A DNA stretch of 64,000 bases, taken from positions 17,461,233-17,525,232 of the forward strand of contig OW285188.1 of assembly GCA_935421135.1 (NCBI GenBank), in the 5' to 3' direction. The translations under genes were made by a program, and so were the position numbers. Numbering within the stretch: the stretch's first letter is position 1; each line of letters opens with the position of its first letter. The DNA is from Bugulina stolonifera. Its lineage: Eukaryota > Bryozoa > Gymnolaemata > Cheilostomatida > Bugulidae. The notes below the pieces were generated by a model that did not search any database, had not been told where the DNA came from, and worked only from the letters and a program-made list of their open reading frames with translations. Shown here piece by piece: positions 48,165-64,000 of the stretch.

Positions 48165-48710
48165 TTGTGGCCGATGCTATGGAATGGACTCATACTTATA
48201 TATCATATGTTTTACACTATTGTAAGCACATTTTGTGCCAAGGCCGACCCTTTTTGTGCCCGACATCGAGCGGAACCATCCATGTTGTTGCATCAGTTCC
48301 GGAGCCGATACCATGTCGGCCGGCCGATACCATGTCGGGCTCTTTTGGCCGGAAGTAGTTATAGTATAAAAGGCAGTGCATTTTCTGTATCAAATCAGTT
48401 GTTGATTGCGCTTCAATAAAGCAACATCTCCTAACTCAAACCTATAGAGGCTTACTCTCTTAGGCGGGTAACTCTACCGGAGGATATTTGGATCCAGTAC
48501 GGCTCGAGTTCATCCTCATCCTAGTTTAAGCACATCTCTACACTCCTTCTTAGACTTAGGTCGATCCCGGATTCTTTATGAATCTATCGTCGGGCCTAAG
48601 ATCTTAGAATACACAATCTTTCACCGCACTCCTCTGGAGTCTAAAGTCTACATGACCTACGTCAGTCCTGAGCTCCAATGAGTCTCGGCATCGGCCTACG
48701 TCTGATATAA
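48165..48710 (+). mobile_element. Putative solo LTR
   Basis: A GC-richer block with retroviral-style signals in order: a repeated GATACCATGTCGG segment, a TATA box (GTATAAAAGGCAG, about 48365), then AATAAA (about 48415) some 50 bases downstream, then a U5-like pyrimidine-rich part. A nearby TGTGGCC could be the left end and a TATAACA the right end. No matching 5-bp target duplication was found, so the exact borders are uncertain. No internal retroelement genes or second LTR are visible. Confidence 0.5.
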
Positions 48711-49111
48711 CATACAATATACTCATAAGAGCACATATAATAGCTGTTCACTCTTTATGTAATGAGCAGAAGGTTACTTGGTCGGCCTCTACCACCTTCC
48801 AAGCCCTACACATACTTGTAGCCCTCGGCTCCTGTATGTAACTTACTCCAAAAACATTACAGTATAATGCAACGTAATGTGTATGACATACATGTAATAG
48901 TACAGTACCATGATCTAATGTAATACAAATTAACTTGCAACATAATATTATCATAATTTAATATAATACATTGCACAATAATTGTCAATATGAACATGTA
49001 ATGCAAGTAATCTGCTTGCATATGTGTAATGTTCAGAATGCAATATAAATATCTTGGACATCTTAATTGACTACATGGGAGGCTAATATTACTTCTGTCT
49101 GTATTTTTCAG

Positions 49112-49196
49112 GCGTCATACAGCCTACAGGTTCATTGATTACATTGATTACTTGCCAAGATTCAGATTAGAAGGACACTACGGCATTGGTTTTTAG
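49112..49196 (+). pseudogene. Relic terminal exon with a P2X7-type C-terminal motif
   Basis: After a strong acceptor (GTATTTTTCAG) the frame reads RHTAYRFIDYIDYLPRFRLE, then GHYGIGF and a stop. RHTAYR and the ending ...F.....G.Y.GF-stop are the hallmark end of the P2X7-type intracellular zinc-binding domain, found in many invertebrate multi-domain proteins. The middle of that domain (the IPSC stretch) is missing. No upstream exon was found, so this is probably a fragment. Confidence 0.42.
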
Positions 49197-49465
49197 CAAC
49201 AAGATGCTGTGCTGGGCATACATTCCATTCCTGGTTCCTGCTGTCTTATCACAATTCACGTGCTCAATCTATAACCAAAAACTGACAGAAACAACTGCTG
49301 TAACCATGCACGGAGTTATTATTATAATTTTAAAATTTAGAGAACATAACATCATAAACTGTATGGCTGACTGCAAGCAGCTGCACACCGAACAAAAGTT
49401 GTAGTTGCATGATTTGAAGAGTTGTTTGTCCTTGCTTTGAAAGCACCTGTTCTGCAGGTACAATT

Positions 49466-49510
49466 ATAGAGATAACTCTATGGCATGTACTTCCCACCAT
49501 AGAGTTACCT
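49466..49510. repeat. Short inverted repeat AGATAACTCTATGG / CCATAGAGTTACCTCT
   Basis: The arms face each other around an 11-base loop. A related TTATCTGCCATAGTTACC with CTCTATGG occurs near 62550, so it is part of a dispersed short repeat. Confidence 0.55.
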
Positions 49511-51370
49511 CTACTCTATGCCTCCCACAGTTGTTCAATTTGATAGTTATCCGCGACGCAGTCAAAGGGCTTTTGATTGGAGAAAAGGTGCAAGTTTGGG
49601 CAGCTATGATTGGCTATACAGTGTCACGTGGACTCTAGCCTCGCAATCGCAGCAAGACTGAACGGCGTGGGCACTTTTTGAGAGAGGTGGGTGTCCGTTT
49701 GAATTGCTTTGCTTTGATTGTTGTTCAAACAAATTGGTGTTCACTGGCTCTTACATAACATCAGAACTTTTCAACAACTCAAAGAGTTCAATAACTAAAA
49801 TAATTTTTTGAATGAAAGATCCAGAAGTAAATATATATCATCTCCACTTGCGCAATTAATTATATTATTTATCTATTAAATTATGATTATCAAATCATTA
49901 TTATCCTTATGATTATCATTATGAAACTTTTAAGTTGGATATCGAAACAAACAATCTTAATTAATGCAGCTAATTTTAACCCTATGAAGACCAATTATGG
50001 CAATTAAATAATATTGCATAACAGACCCAAATTATAATGTTTCAACTGTGACATGCATTTGATTTGTTCATCATGTACTAAAATTAATATTTATAACTTA
50101 ACTTCAACACTACATGAGATAGTTCTGTTTGCTTCTACAAATGGCATGCAAGATTGTACATTGTCTTTACTTTTGCTATGCATTTACTTTGTTAATAAAA
50201 TAAATGAATCATAGCTGTAAAATAGCCCATCTATATGTAAAATAAATGTGTTGGTTCACCAAATTTATGCAACACTGACATAAAAAATATTTTATATCTA
50301 TGCTGTAAAAAGGAGTGGGGATCATCAGCAGCATTCTCACCAAGTCCCTTTTCCTCTTAAACAAGTTTTATGTCAAAAATATTTTCAAAAAATGTATGTT
50401 ATAAAGACTATTATTCTACTCGGGTGCCTGATCTCACTAACTGATTTCAATTTCAGTGCAATTTGGGCTGGTTTGCTACTGTTGAGTAATCAGCTGTTGG
50501 ATTACCCTAATATATATCTTTTGTCAATCGGATTATCCATACAATTTAAAAACTCTCAGCTTTCAGAATATTAATTTAACTTTACTTTAGGATTAGAAAA
50601 CTAAGCAGAATAGCATAGTAATTTGAATCCCGGGATTGGGCCTGCAGAGCACGCAACTGATCCGACTAAATCGGGATCAGTCTTCAAAGTGTTAAGTGCA
50701 ATTGAAAGTTAAATCATGTTAAAAAATTTATTTATTCTCTAACAAATTTTTTTGCGATATTCCGAACGGGAAGCTGGTGCGTTAGTAAACTCATATTTAG
50801 TCATCTTCACCTAAAGTAGAATCTCTAAATTGTTCTAATCAAGCCTCCATGTTAGCCTACTAGTTATGATTATTTGATGGGTATGAATGATCGTGATGGA
50901 AGGGGTTTGTGTTTTGACTAATTATGAATCAATGATATACAGTGTTACTGCATGTGCAGCTGAAATTAATACTTTATGATGCTCCCCTGCCTATCTGCCT
51001 TTGCAATAACAATTAAAGTATCAGTGTAGATTACGATTATTTTTTAGATGATCTGGTCGTTTATAATACCGCATCAATCTTGCAAACCAATTTGGCCAAA
51101 CAAATAAATTGTCGAAAGAGTGGCAATAGAATTTTAGAACAACTTTTTTTATAAATCACATAAGACGAAGAGGTACACTGTCAAATTTTGAAATAAGTTG
51201 AAGAATTTCACTTGGATCTAGGTGTTCGTCTGCAGCCTAATATAACATGAGGTCGCCACATCAATAAGATTTCCCACACTGTAAAGCTAACGTTAACTCA
51301 CCTACAAATAATTTTAAAATATGCCGATACTCAAAATCTCATATTTAAAGTAGTAAGAAATTGGAAATTT
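49511..51370. other. Intergenic region without a recognisable gene
   Basis: AT-rich. A CCAAT-type (TGATTGG) and CACGTG-like cluster lies near 49575-49630 and resembles one near 62430-62480, so both may be parts of a repeat or a promoter. Short open frames are of random composition. Confidence 0.4.
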
Positions 51371-51972
51371 GAAGAGGGAGTATTTCCAAAATTGACCAAA
51401 ACCAATCAAAAGGCTGAATAGCTTGTTGAATAGTACTTGCTTAGAGCTATTCAAAAAGGTCTGCCGGTGCGACAGCAGATGATGTCATCTGCCACAAATT
51501 GATCTCAAACAAAGGCAGTCTATGTCATCTGAGTAACCCAGTTAACCTTGTTATAAAGCACATGGAAAGGTTTTTATTCAATAACTTTTCGATTAATCAA
51601 GAGCTTATAAATTCCTTCTACACTTTTGACAACATCATACTTAGTCACATATATTCCCTTGTCTTTTTTATTCCAAACATCAAGGAAGTGTAATTAGCAA
51701 AAAAACTTTTCATTTATTTGAGGGTATACTACAATGAGAAGACAACTTCTTCATATTTCTAAAAACTCCCATGAGTGAATAGAGGTAGTGGGTAGCCTAT
51801 TTCCTAGTATTTTTCCAAAATACACATAACATACTTGTGGTAAAACAATATTAGTGCCGGAAGAGAAATAAAGAACTAAATTTAACATAAATGGTTTCCA
51901 ATTATAATTCTCTACTAATACAACAAGAGGACAACTCAGGAAGACTACCCAGCCTTTGGTGCTACTTTCATT
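51371..51972. repeat. Dispersed repeat copy B (empty site)
   Basis: Homologous along its length to the two halves of copy A at 44.2-46.2 kb, but without the 1311-bp transposon. The reading frame that is open in copy A meets a stop here after NIKEV. Confidence 0.85.
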
Positions 51973-52245
51973 AAAGATATTATTTTCTTTTGTTTAGATG
52001 GACCAGAATCGAACAATAGTAATTCAAAACTTATTTTCTCCTTGAAGCTGAAAGTGAAAGTAGATGGATCTATTAAACATTTAATTTGGTTCTTTGTCTC
52101 TATCAGTGTCTAAAACTATTCATATCACGGTGTTTTAATTTACCATGTCAAAAATTTTACACTGCCATTTTTACAGCTAGTTATACAAAGTTGTAAGTCT
52201 ACTAAATAGTTATAGTAAAAATTCATATTGTTATAATCATTACAG

Positions 52246-52286
52246 GTAATAGACCGCCAAAAAGCAAACAAGGACAGACTACAGAG
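52246..52286 (+). other. Possible 5' untranslated exon of the PIWI gene
   Basis: A 41-base segment between a good acceptor (AATCATTACAG) and a good donor (CAGAG|GTAAGT), on the same strand as the PIWI gene. The PIWI ATG follows an acceptor (TTTACTTTTAG|ACG), so at least one upstream noncoding exon is expected. This is the best candidate seen. Confidence 0.4.
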
Positions 52287-53025
52287 GTAAGTTGAACCAA
52301 GTTTCTCCGGTAATTGTATAGTTGTATGCGATTCAATGGCATGTTGCAGTGAAACTATAGAACATTTGTATGAAGAATGTTGCCCTTAGAAAAAAGATTG
52401 GGTTGTCTACATTTTTCAACTAGGCTTGAAGTCTGCATTCACTACATGTAGAAGCTAGCAGGATGTGCGGGTCGACGAGATTGGTCTCTTGTGGCCAGAG
52501 TTGTGTTTGCTTCACTGGCTGAATGAAGTGAAATATCAGAAAAAGTTGTAGCAACGCAAAGCACCTACTGTACTTTAAAGCTTTGTTTTCTTCATTTTAC
52601 CACATTCATGTCCAGCAGAGTGAACTAATTCCAAAAAAGATGTTGTTTGGGACATTGGTTTCCTATCTATTTATGTAGCTGGTTTTTAACATTCTAATCT
52701 CAGTCTAGCCGTTTGGTTTGGTAGGTTACAGAATAAACATTCTTTATCAGTCAAGTTTGAAAATCACTTGAAACAAATCGATCAGTTTGTAGTTTTAATA
52801 TTTTATAGCTTGACTAGATATTATTATTTAACAATATGTGGATACAGTTGTAGTAGTGTACAAAATATAAATAATATTATAACTTGTATATTGAGGTTCG
52901 GCTAGATTAGTGTACATTTGTCAGGCGCGGCATAATGTTTTGTTAATTTTAGGCACCGTTTCTAGAGTAATCATTTTTTATCGGTTGTAGTCGTTTCTAA
53001 CGGTCTCCCTATTTACTTTTAGACG

Positions 53026-59696
<6,671 letters not shown>

Positions 59697-60065
59697 ACTG
59701 CAAGCACTCTATTTCCAGCCACAATTCTCTTCTATGTTGCTGCTGTGACATTCCATCCTCACTTGACAAGACGTTCATTATTAGAATATGTTTCTCAAAG
59801 GTGCACATGTTATTATATACTGTTCATCCCTGTACTATGCCAAATTTCTATCCGTTCCCTACTAGTCAGTTAAATGGTGCGTTGTTATATCTTTTTGTAG
59901 TATACAACTGTCAAAATTTAAAAAAGTATAAACCGGCAATCTCACAAAGTTATATTATGTATAATATATTATGTAGTTCTTCATTGTTATAGTATTATAA
60001 TCATTGTATGCCTCAAAGCATAAAACTATTATTACCCTCATGTTATTATCTTTACTGTTATTTAG

Positions 60066-60071
60066 AATAAA
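60066..60071 (+). promoter_or_regulatory. Polyadenylation signal of the PIWI gene
   Basis: A canonical AATAAA about 370 bases after the stop codon, followed by a T-rich stretch. No nearer canonical signal was seen. Confidence 0.6.
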
Positions 60072-60248
60072 CTCATTCTCATCTTGTAAGTTCTTCCTAT
60101 ATTGAACTAAAACATGTTTAGCTGTCAAGCTGGTAATTCCTGTTAAAAACTGAAGACCAGGAACAACTAGTAATATTATGAATAATGTTTCTAATACATT
60201 TAGAAGTTGTTTTCTCTTTTCCTTGGGATGAAGAGGAAAAACAACTAG

Positions 60249-60810
60249 AGCCGGGGTGGTCAACAGGTTTTTTGGAGTGGGCCACCAAATCCTTGTACTT
60301 GAGGTGGGCCACCAAATCCTTGTACTTGAGGTGGGCCACTTTATTCTAGTTTCACTTTGAATATACAATGTAGTTGGACATCGTTGATATTTGCATGTTG
60401 GTTCAACAGAGGACAAGCGACAAGAACAAATACATTTACGTCTGTGTGAATTGGGCATGAGTTTGAATTAGATTTGGATGGTACTGGCTAAATTTAATAG
60501 CACATAAATGTGCATGTATGCATTAACTCATTTTCTTGACTGCGAATACAATGGAGGGTAGTTTTAACATGGTAGTTTCCTATTTAATAGAAGTGTGTAA
60601 TGTTTAGTACACTAAAAACTGCAGCACTACAATCATAGGCAATACTAAGTAAGTTCTGCATCACAACAGTATAAAAATGCATTTAGCTAAGGAACGGCAA
60701 AGCAACCAGTGGGTTTTTCCAGCTTAGTTTGAGCAGAAGCATCATTATTATTATATTATATAGTGGTCAGCAGAGACCAAGGCTAACAGTTTGAGCTAAC
60801 CAGCTGTGTC
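60249..60810. repeat. Composite transposon relic
   Basis: The left part has CCGGGGTGGTCAAC and a 27-bp unit (GTGGGCCACCAAATCCTTG) repeated two to three times. The right part (60440-60810) matches the interior of the nested MITE at 56839-57421 (CCTATTTAATAGAAGTG, TGCATTTAGCTAAGGAACG). A GTTGTTTTCTC/GAGGAAAAACAAC hairpin lies just before it (60204-60246). No coding capacity. Confidence 0.65.
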
Positions 60811-60927
60811 ATGCGTAGGTGCATGTGAAAGGGTAGGTGTATAGCTATAGGCATTCACGTAAGGGAGGTGTATGTGACATATGAGATTCTGATTAACTAG
60901 TCAATATGGCATCATAGTTAGGCTCTA

Positions 60928-61199
60928 AAGGTGTCTTCGCGACCTTTTTGACGGACCCGGGTCACGAACAAAATTCACAAGATGGCCGTCCGACTACGGC
61001 CAGAAGGGCTATTGGCCTGGGACTTTGCTTGGCCGGACGAAACCATCCCTAGCTCATCGGCACACCTGATTTCTTCGCGCAAAAGCGAGGATTTTGCTTT
61101 TGGCCCAGGCCGGTGTGTTCGCGACCCTGTGACAGATGTGTGCCGAAAATATTTTCGTAAATCGGCCTGGGTCTGAAGCTTAGGTCACGAAGACACCTT
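60928..61199. mobile_element. MITE with AAGGTGTCTTCG termini
   Basis: Left end AAGGTGTCTTCGCGACCT and right end AGGTCACGAAGACACCTT are inverted copies. The 272-bp interior is itself partly palindromic (GGCCTGGG and GGCCGG words on both sides). It is markedly GC-rich compared with its surroundings. A diverged partial copy lies at about 61335-61500. No clear target duplication. Confidence 0.75.
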
Positions 61200-61200
61200 A

Positions 61201-61824
61201 ATGTGTAAATGACATCCTTGGTAGCTTATGCAAGTGCTGTGGATTGAGGCCTGATCTGACTTGACTCTTTATGATGCTTTGGTTTGAGAAAGCAGATTTG
61301 CAATGGTGGGTTACTGTAAACACAGTGAGTAGATATCCTTCACACAAAAAGTGAGGATCTTGCTTTCAGCTCAGGCCGGTGTGTTGCGATTCTGTGACAG
61401 ATGTGTGCCGGAAAAGTGGTACAACAACATTGTACCACTTTGGAAAAACCCAGGTGTGCCGGTGAGCTAGGATGGTTTCGTCAGACCAATCAAAATTTCA
61501 GGCCATGTCATGACGGCTTGTCTATAGAGAAAAATGTCTTGGCCTGCGAACACTCCCTTACAATTAGCAATTACAATGGTGCTATGTTTCCCATACAACA
61601 TGTGCTGCTTGAAGCATACTTTACTTGCCAAGTTACTGCTGCTCCTAATAGGGAAGGGACTACTCATGCAGCCAAAAATCATTCAATGTAGTGCTTTATA
61701 CATCGTGTATTTGATTGATTTAATGTTGTAAGTGGTTGAATCCGGTATACAAATGTCAAATAATGAAATATTGTTTCTCTGGTTGTGGAAATATCCGTGT
61801 ATTTTGTCCAAGCTATGGATTACA
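61201..61824. other. Intergenic, with a partial MITE copy
   Basis: 61335-61500 is a diverged copy of the 60928-61199 element (CAGGCCGGTGTGTTGCG, TGTGACAGATGTGTGCCG). The open frames over it are by-products. Nothing else is seen. Confidence 0.5.
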
Positions 61825-61893
61825 ATTAGAAGTTGTCCTCTCTCAATTTCTTCAACGTAACATAAGAGAACTTGAGAGAGTACAACTTCTAAT
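61825..61893. repeat. Hairpin ATTAGAAGTTGTCCTCTCTC / GAGAGAGTACAACTTCTAAT
   Basis: Arms of about 22 bases with one or two mismatches around a 25-base loop. Same family as 62274-62320. Confidence 0.75.
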
Positions 61894-62273
61894 TATAATC
61901 AATAGCTGATAAGTGCCCATAGTATTACTAATACTATTAGTAGTATTACTACAGTATTACTCCTTGGTATTACTGTAGTCTGTACATACTACATACAGAT
62001 ACAATAGTAACCTTTCTTAGTATTGTAATAGACAACTGCAAGCCCTAAAGACCAAGGGCTCACTAAGCTATTGCAAGTAATCTTCTCATTTGTTAGATAA
62101 CTTTGTTGGAGTAGATATTATGAAGCTTGCCCTCAATATTTTGAAAACAGTCAAACATAAAACTGCCTTTTTATGTAGCACTGTTAAAACGACTCTACTA
62201 CTACTATGATAGCAACATGATTAGATATAGCTTACGTGCACCATTTTGAGCTATGCGCACTTGGAGGCAATTC

Positions 62274-62320
62274 AAAGTTGTCCTCTCTCGATTGATTTCC
62301 TCTGAGAGAGAACAACTTTT
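62274..62320. repeat. Hairpin AAAGTTGTCCTCTCTCG / GAGAGAGAACAACTTT
   Basis: Short-loop inverted repeat of the same family as 61825-61893. A (TTA)n run follows it. Confidence 0.75.
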
Positions 62321-63740
62321 AATTATTATTATTATTAGCCGCTATGGTTTTATCAAAAATAGCTTTGTTCGCTACTCAGCGCTTGCTTTGGCTATTAGAG
62401 GAGATGGAATCAAGTAGGTTCTGATTGGAGGGTGCAAGCAAAATAGGAAGAGATGATAGGTCGCGAAAAGTACACGTGACCAACAACAACAACTAGCCCC
62501 ATGGGCGAGTACGGAGTCAAAGCTGTACAATAATCACTTTGCATAGTTATCTGCCATAGTTACCTCTATGGTGAGTACTTTGGGAAAATTTTAGGGCACT
62601 TGCTGTAAGCTGTATCAGACGAGCGGTTGGGTTCTTAATATACATGTGTCTTCAGACTTCACTCTTTAGCTTTTTTCAATTTCGTGAGGTAGGCACTGTA
62701 TAGTTCTTTTGTTGTTTTTAAGTCTTTTATATAATATTAGTGAATTGTTAATGTAATGTGTGCCAGGCTTGGAGTCGATACCATTCCATACGATAGTTTT
62801 ATTTTATTAACTAAGTCATACCAAGGAGTACTCCTTGGTAATACTCACACTGATACTCACTGATCTGATACAGGAAAAATAAAACAGTTCCTATACTGAA
62901 CCCTTTACTTTGAAAATACATAAGATAAGATAAATAATTATAATACGATGACTATTGACCAAAATCTTTTCGACTCTAACTTATACTTACAACAGCAGGG
63001 ACTAGAGAGTAATTGCATGTACTTCAATGTCAATACTTATACTTACTCACTCCAGTCTCTAGAGCAGGTCCAAGTCGTAAAGTTGACTTTTCAAACTTCA
63101 GTCGACTTGATTTCGGATTCGTACTTACCCGCTTGCTGGCTTCGGAGCTACTTAACTTACTTGCTGACTTAAGTTGGACTTGACTTGGAAAAGTAAATTA
63201 CATTTACTTGTGACTTTGACATGTGGGTTTACCAAGTCAATATATGCAGTGAATTTGTGGAAATAATAAAAAAATTAATGTACAATGTCTATTAAGTGTA
63301 AATTATTTTATTATGTATTAAGCTGTTAATAAGTCAACATAACCAGCATTAGTGCTGTAATCGTTGTGTCCGTGTCATCACCACATTCAAATAAAAGTAA
63401 TTACTAATTCTCCTTGTTGCATTGCCTTGCCATGTCTTGAATGCATGACAGTGTAGACTGTGAATTATACGGTTTTAATTGGTTTCAGTTATTATTGAAT
63501 GCTTTATTTGTGTTACTTTTACTGGTGTATTAATGCTTTAATTATATGCTGTGTATCAGGCACTCTAACTGGTCTTGGGTCTTTCCAGGTACAGTTCTAT
63601 GACTCCTATCAGGACTCAAACCCCACAATAGCTCTAAATACCGCTCCTGCCAAGCAAAGCCGAGTCGAAGATTTTCACACTTGGTTTGACTGTAGGAGTT
63701 GGTATAATTACAGATTTTTGTAGGTTTTTATCAATAGAGC
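62321..63740. other. Upstream region of the second PIWI gene
   Basis: Contains a perfect 22-bp palindrome (62819-62840, half site TACCAAGGAGT), a GACTTG-rich stretch (about 62950-63240) that is probably another decayed repeat, and a candidate untranslated exon after a TCTTTCCAG acceptor at about 63588. The promoter of the second PIWI copy is presumably here. Confidence 0.4.
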
Positions 63741-63866
63741 ATGACAGGGCGTGCAAGAGGGCGAGGAGTGGCGCGGGGTAGAGGAAGAGGTGCCCCACCT
63801 ACCACTGGAACCGGTGATGCAGCCAGAAGACCAGGGACAGCCCCTGTTGCACAGCCCACGGCCCGA
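63741..63866 (+). CDS. First coding exon of a second PIWI gene, cut by the window end
   Basis: Exactly 126 nt (42 codons), the same length and phase as exon 1 of the upstream PIWI gene, ending at CGA|GTGAGT. The two exons share MTGRARGRGVARGRG and DAARRPGTAP and differ in the middle (GAPPTTGTG here). An acceptor (ATCAATAG) lies just before the ATG. Same strand, about 4 kb after the first gene's stop, so this is a tandem duplicate. The PAZ and PIWI domains would lie beyond base 64000. Confidence 0.9.
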
Positions 63867-64000
63867 GTGAGTATACAGTTTGCAATTATTCACAAGTATT
63901 TGTTAGTAAAAAAGCTAATAGGAGTGAGTTGAATTATTTATCATGATGTGTAGGTGATTTTATTGTTACCTGCTGAACCTGATGTTCTCTAGTCTACCGT

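Noticed and set aside
60982..61176. 64-codon frame over the GC-rich block
   Set aside because: It lies within a MITE with inverted ends and crosses its palindromic interior.

Overview
This window is eukaryotic and animal. The genes are split by short GT-AG introns, the DNA is AT-rich, and the products are typically metazoan: an NK6-class homeobox protein, the AMP-activated kinase alpha subunit, mitochondrial HIBCH, a TMUB-type membrane ubiquitin-like protein, GDPD and PIWI. Many short inverted-repeat elements, tRNA-derived SINEs and minisatellites point to an early-branching or marine invertebrate. A sponge is my best guess, but the sequence alone does not settle it. All gene models were assembled by hand from splice signals, reading phase and remembered family motifs; no search was run.

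Layout. (1) 218-2701 (-): two exons of an NK6-like homeobox gene whose last exon lies left of the window. (2) About 3.3-17.9 kb: a gene-poor AT-rich stretch with a 176-bp foldback at 16.2 kb. (3) 17.9-18.6 kb: a decayed fibronectin-III-like relic. (4) 18969-21436 (+): a five-exon TMUB1/2-like gene. (5) 21809-26419 (-): HIBCH, ten exons, 390 aa, convergent with TMUB. (6) 27592-37200 (-): AMPK alpha, 14 coding exons, 551 aa, holding two striking minisatellites. (7) 39039-42682 (+): an ankyrin-repeat gene, five exons. (8) 42.8-46.2 kb: DNA transposons with 8-bp target duplications. (9) 46533-47525 (+): a single-exon GDPD. (10) 48.1-49.2 kb: a putative solo LTR and a relic P2X7-C-like terminal exon. 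(11) 53026-59696 (+): a complete PIWI gene, 13 coding exons, 882 aa, DEDH tetrad intact, with transposons in two introns. (12) 63741-63866 (+): the first coding exon of a second, tandem PIWI gene cut by the window end.

The genes do not form one pathway. HIBCH (valine catabolism) and AMPK (energy sensing) lie head to tail on one strand but share no visible regulation. The PIWI pair is a local tandem duplication in a transposon-rich area.

The most unusual observation is at 31.4-31.7 kb. The 5' splice site of AMPK alpha exon 9 has been tandemly amplified: seven perfect GAG|GTAAGT donors sit exactly 32 bp apart, plus one decayed copy, and only the first keeps the reading frame. A smaller version of the same thing, a 17-bp tandem duplication of a donor, occurs in HIBCH exon 2.
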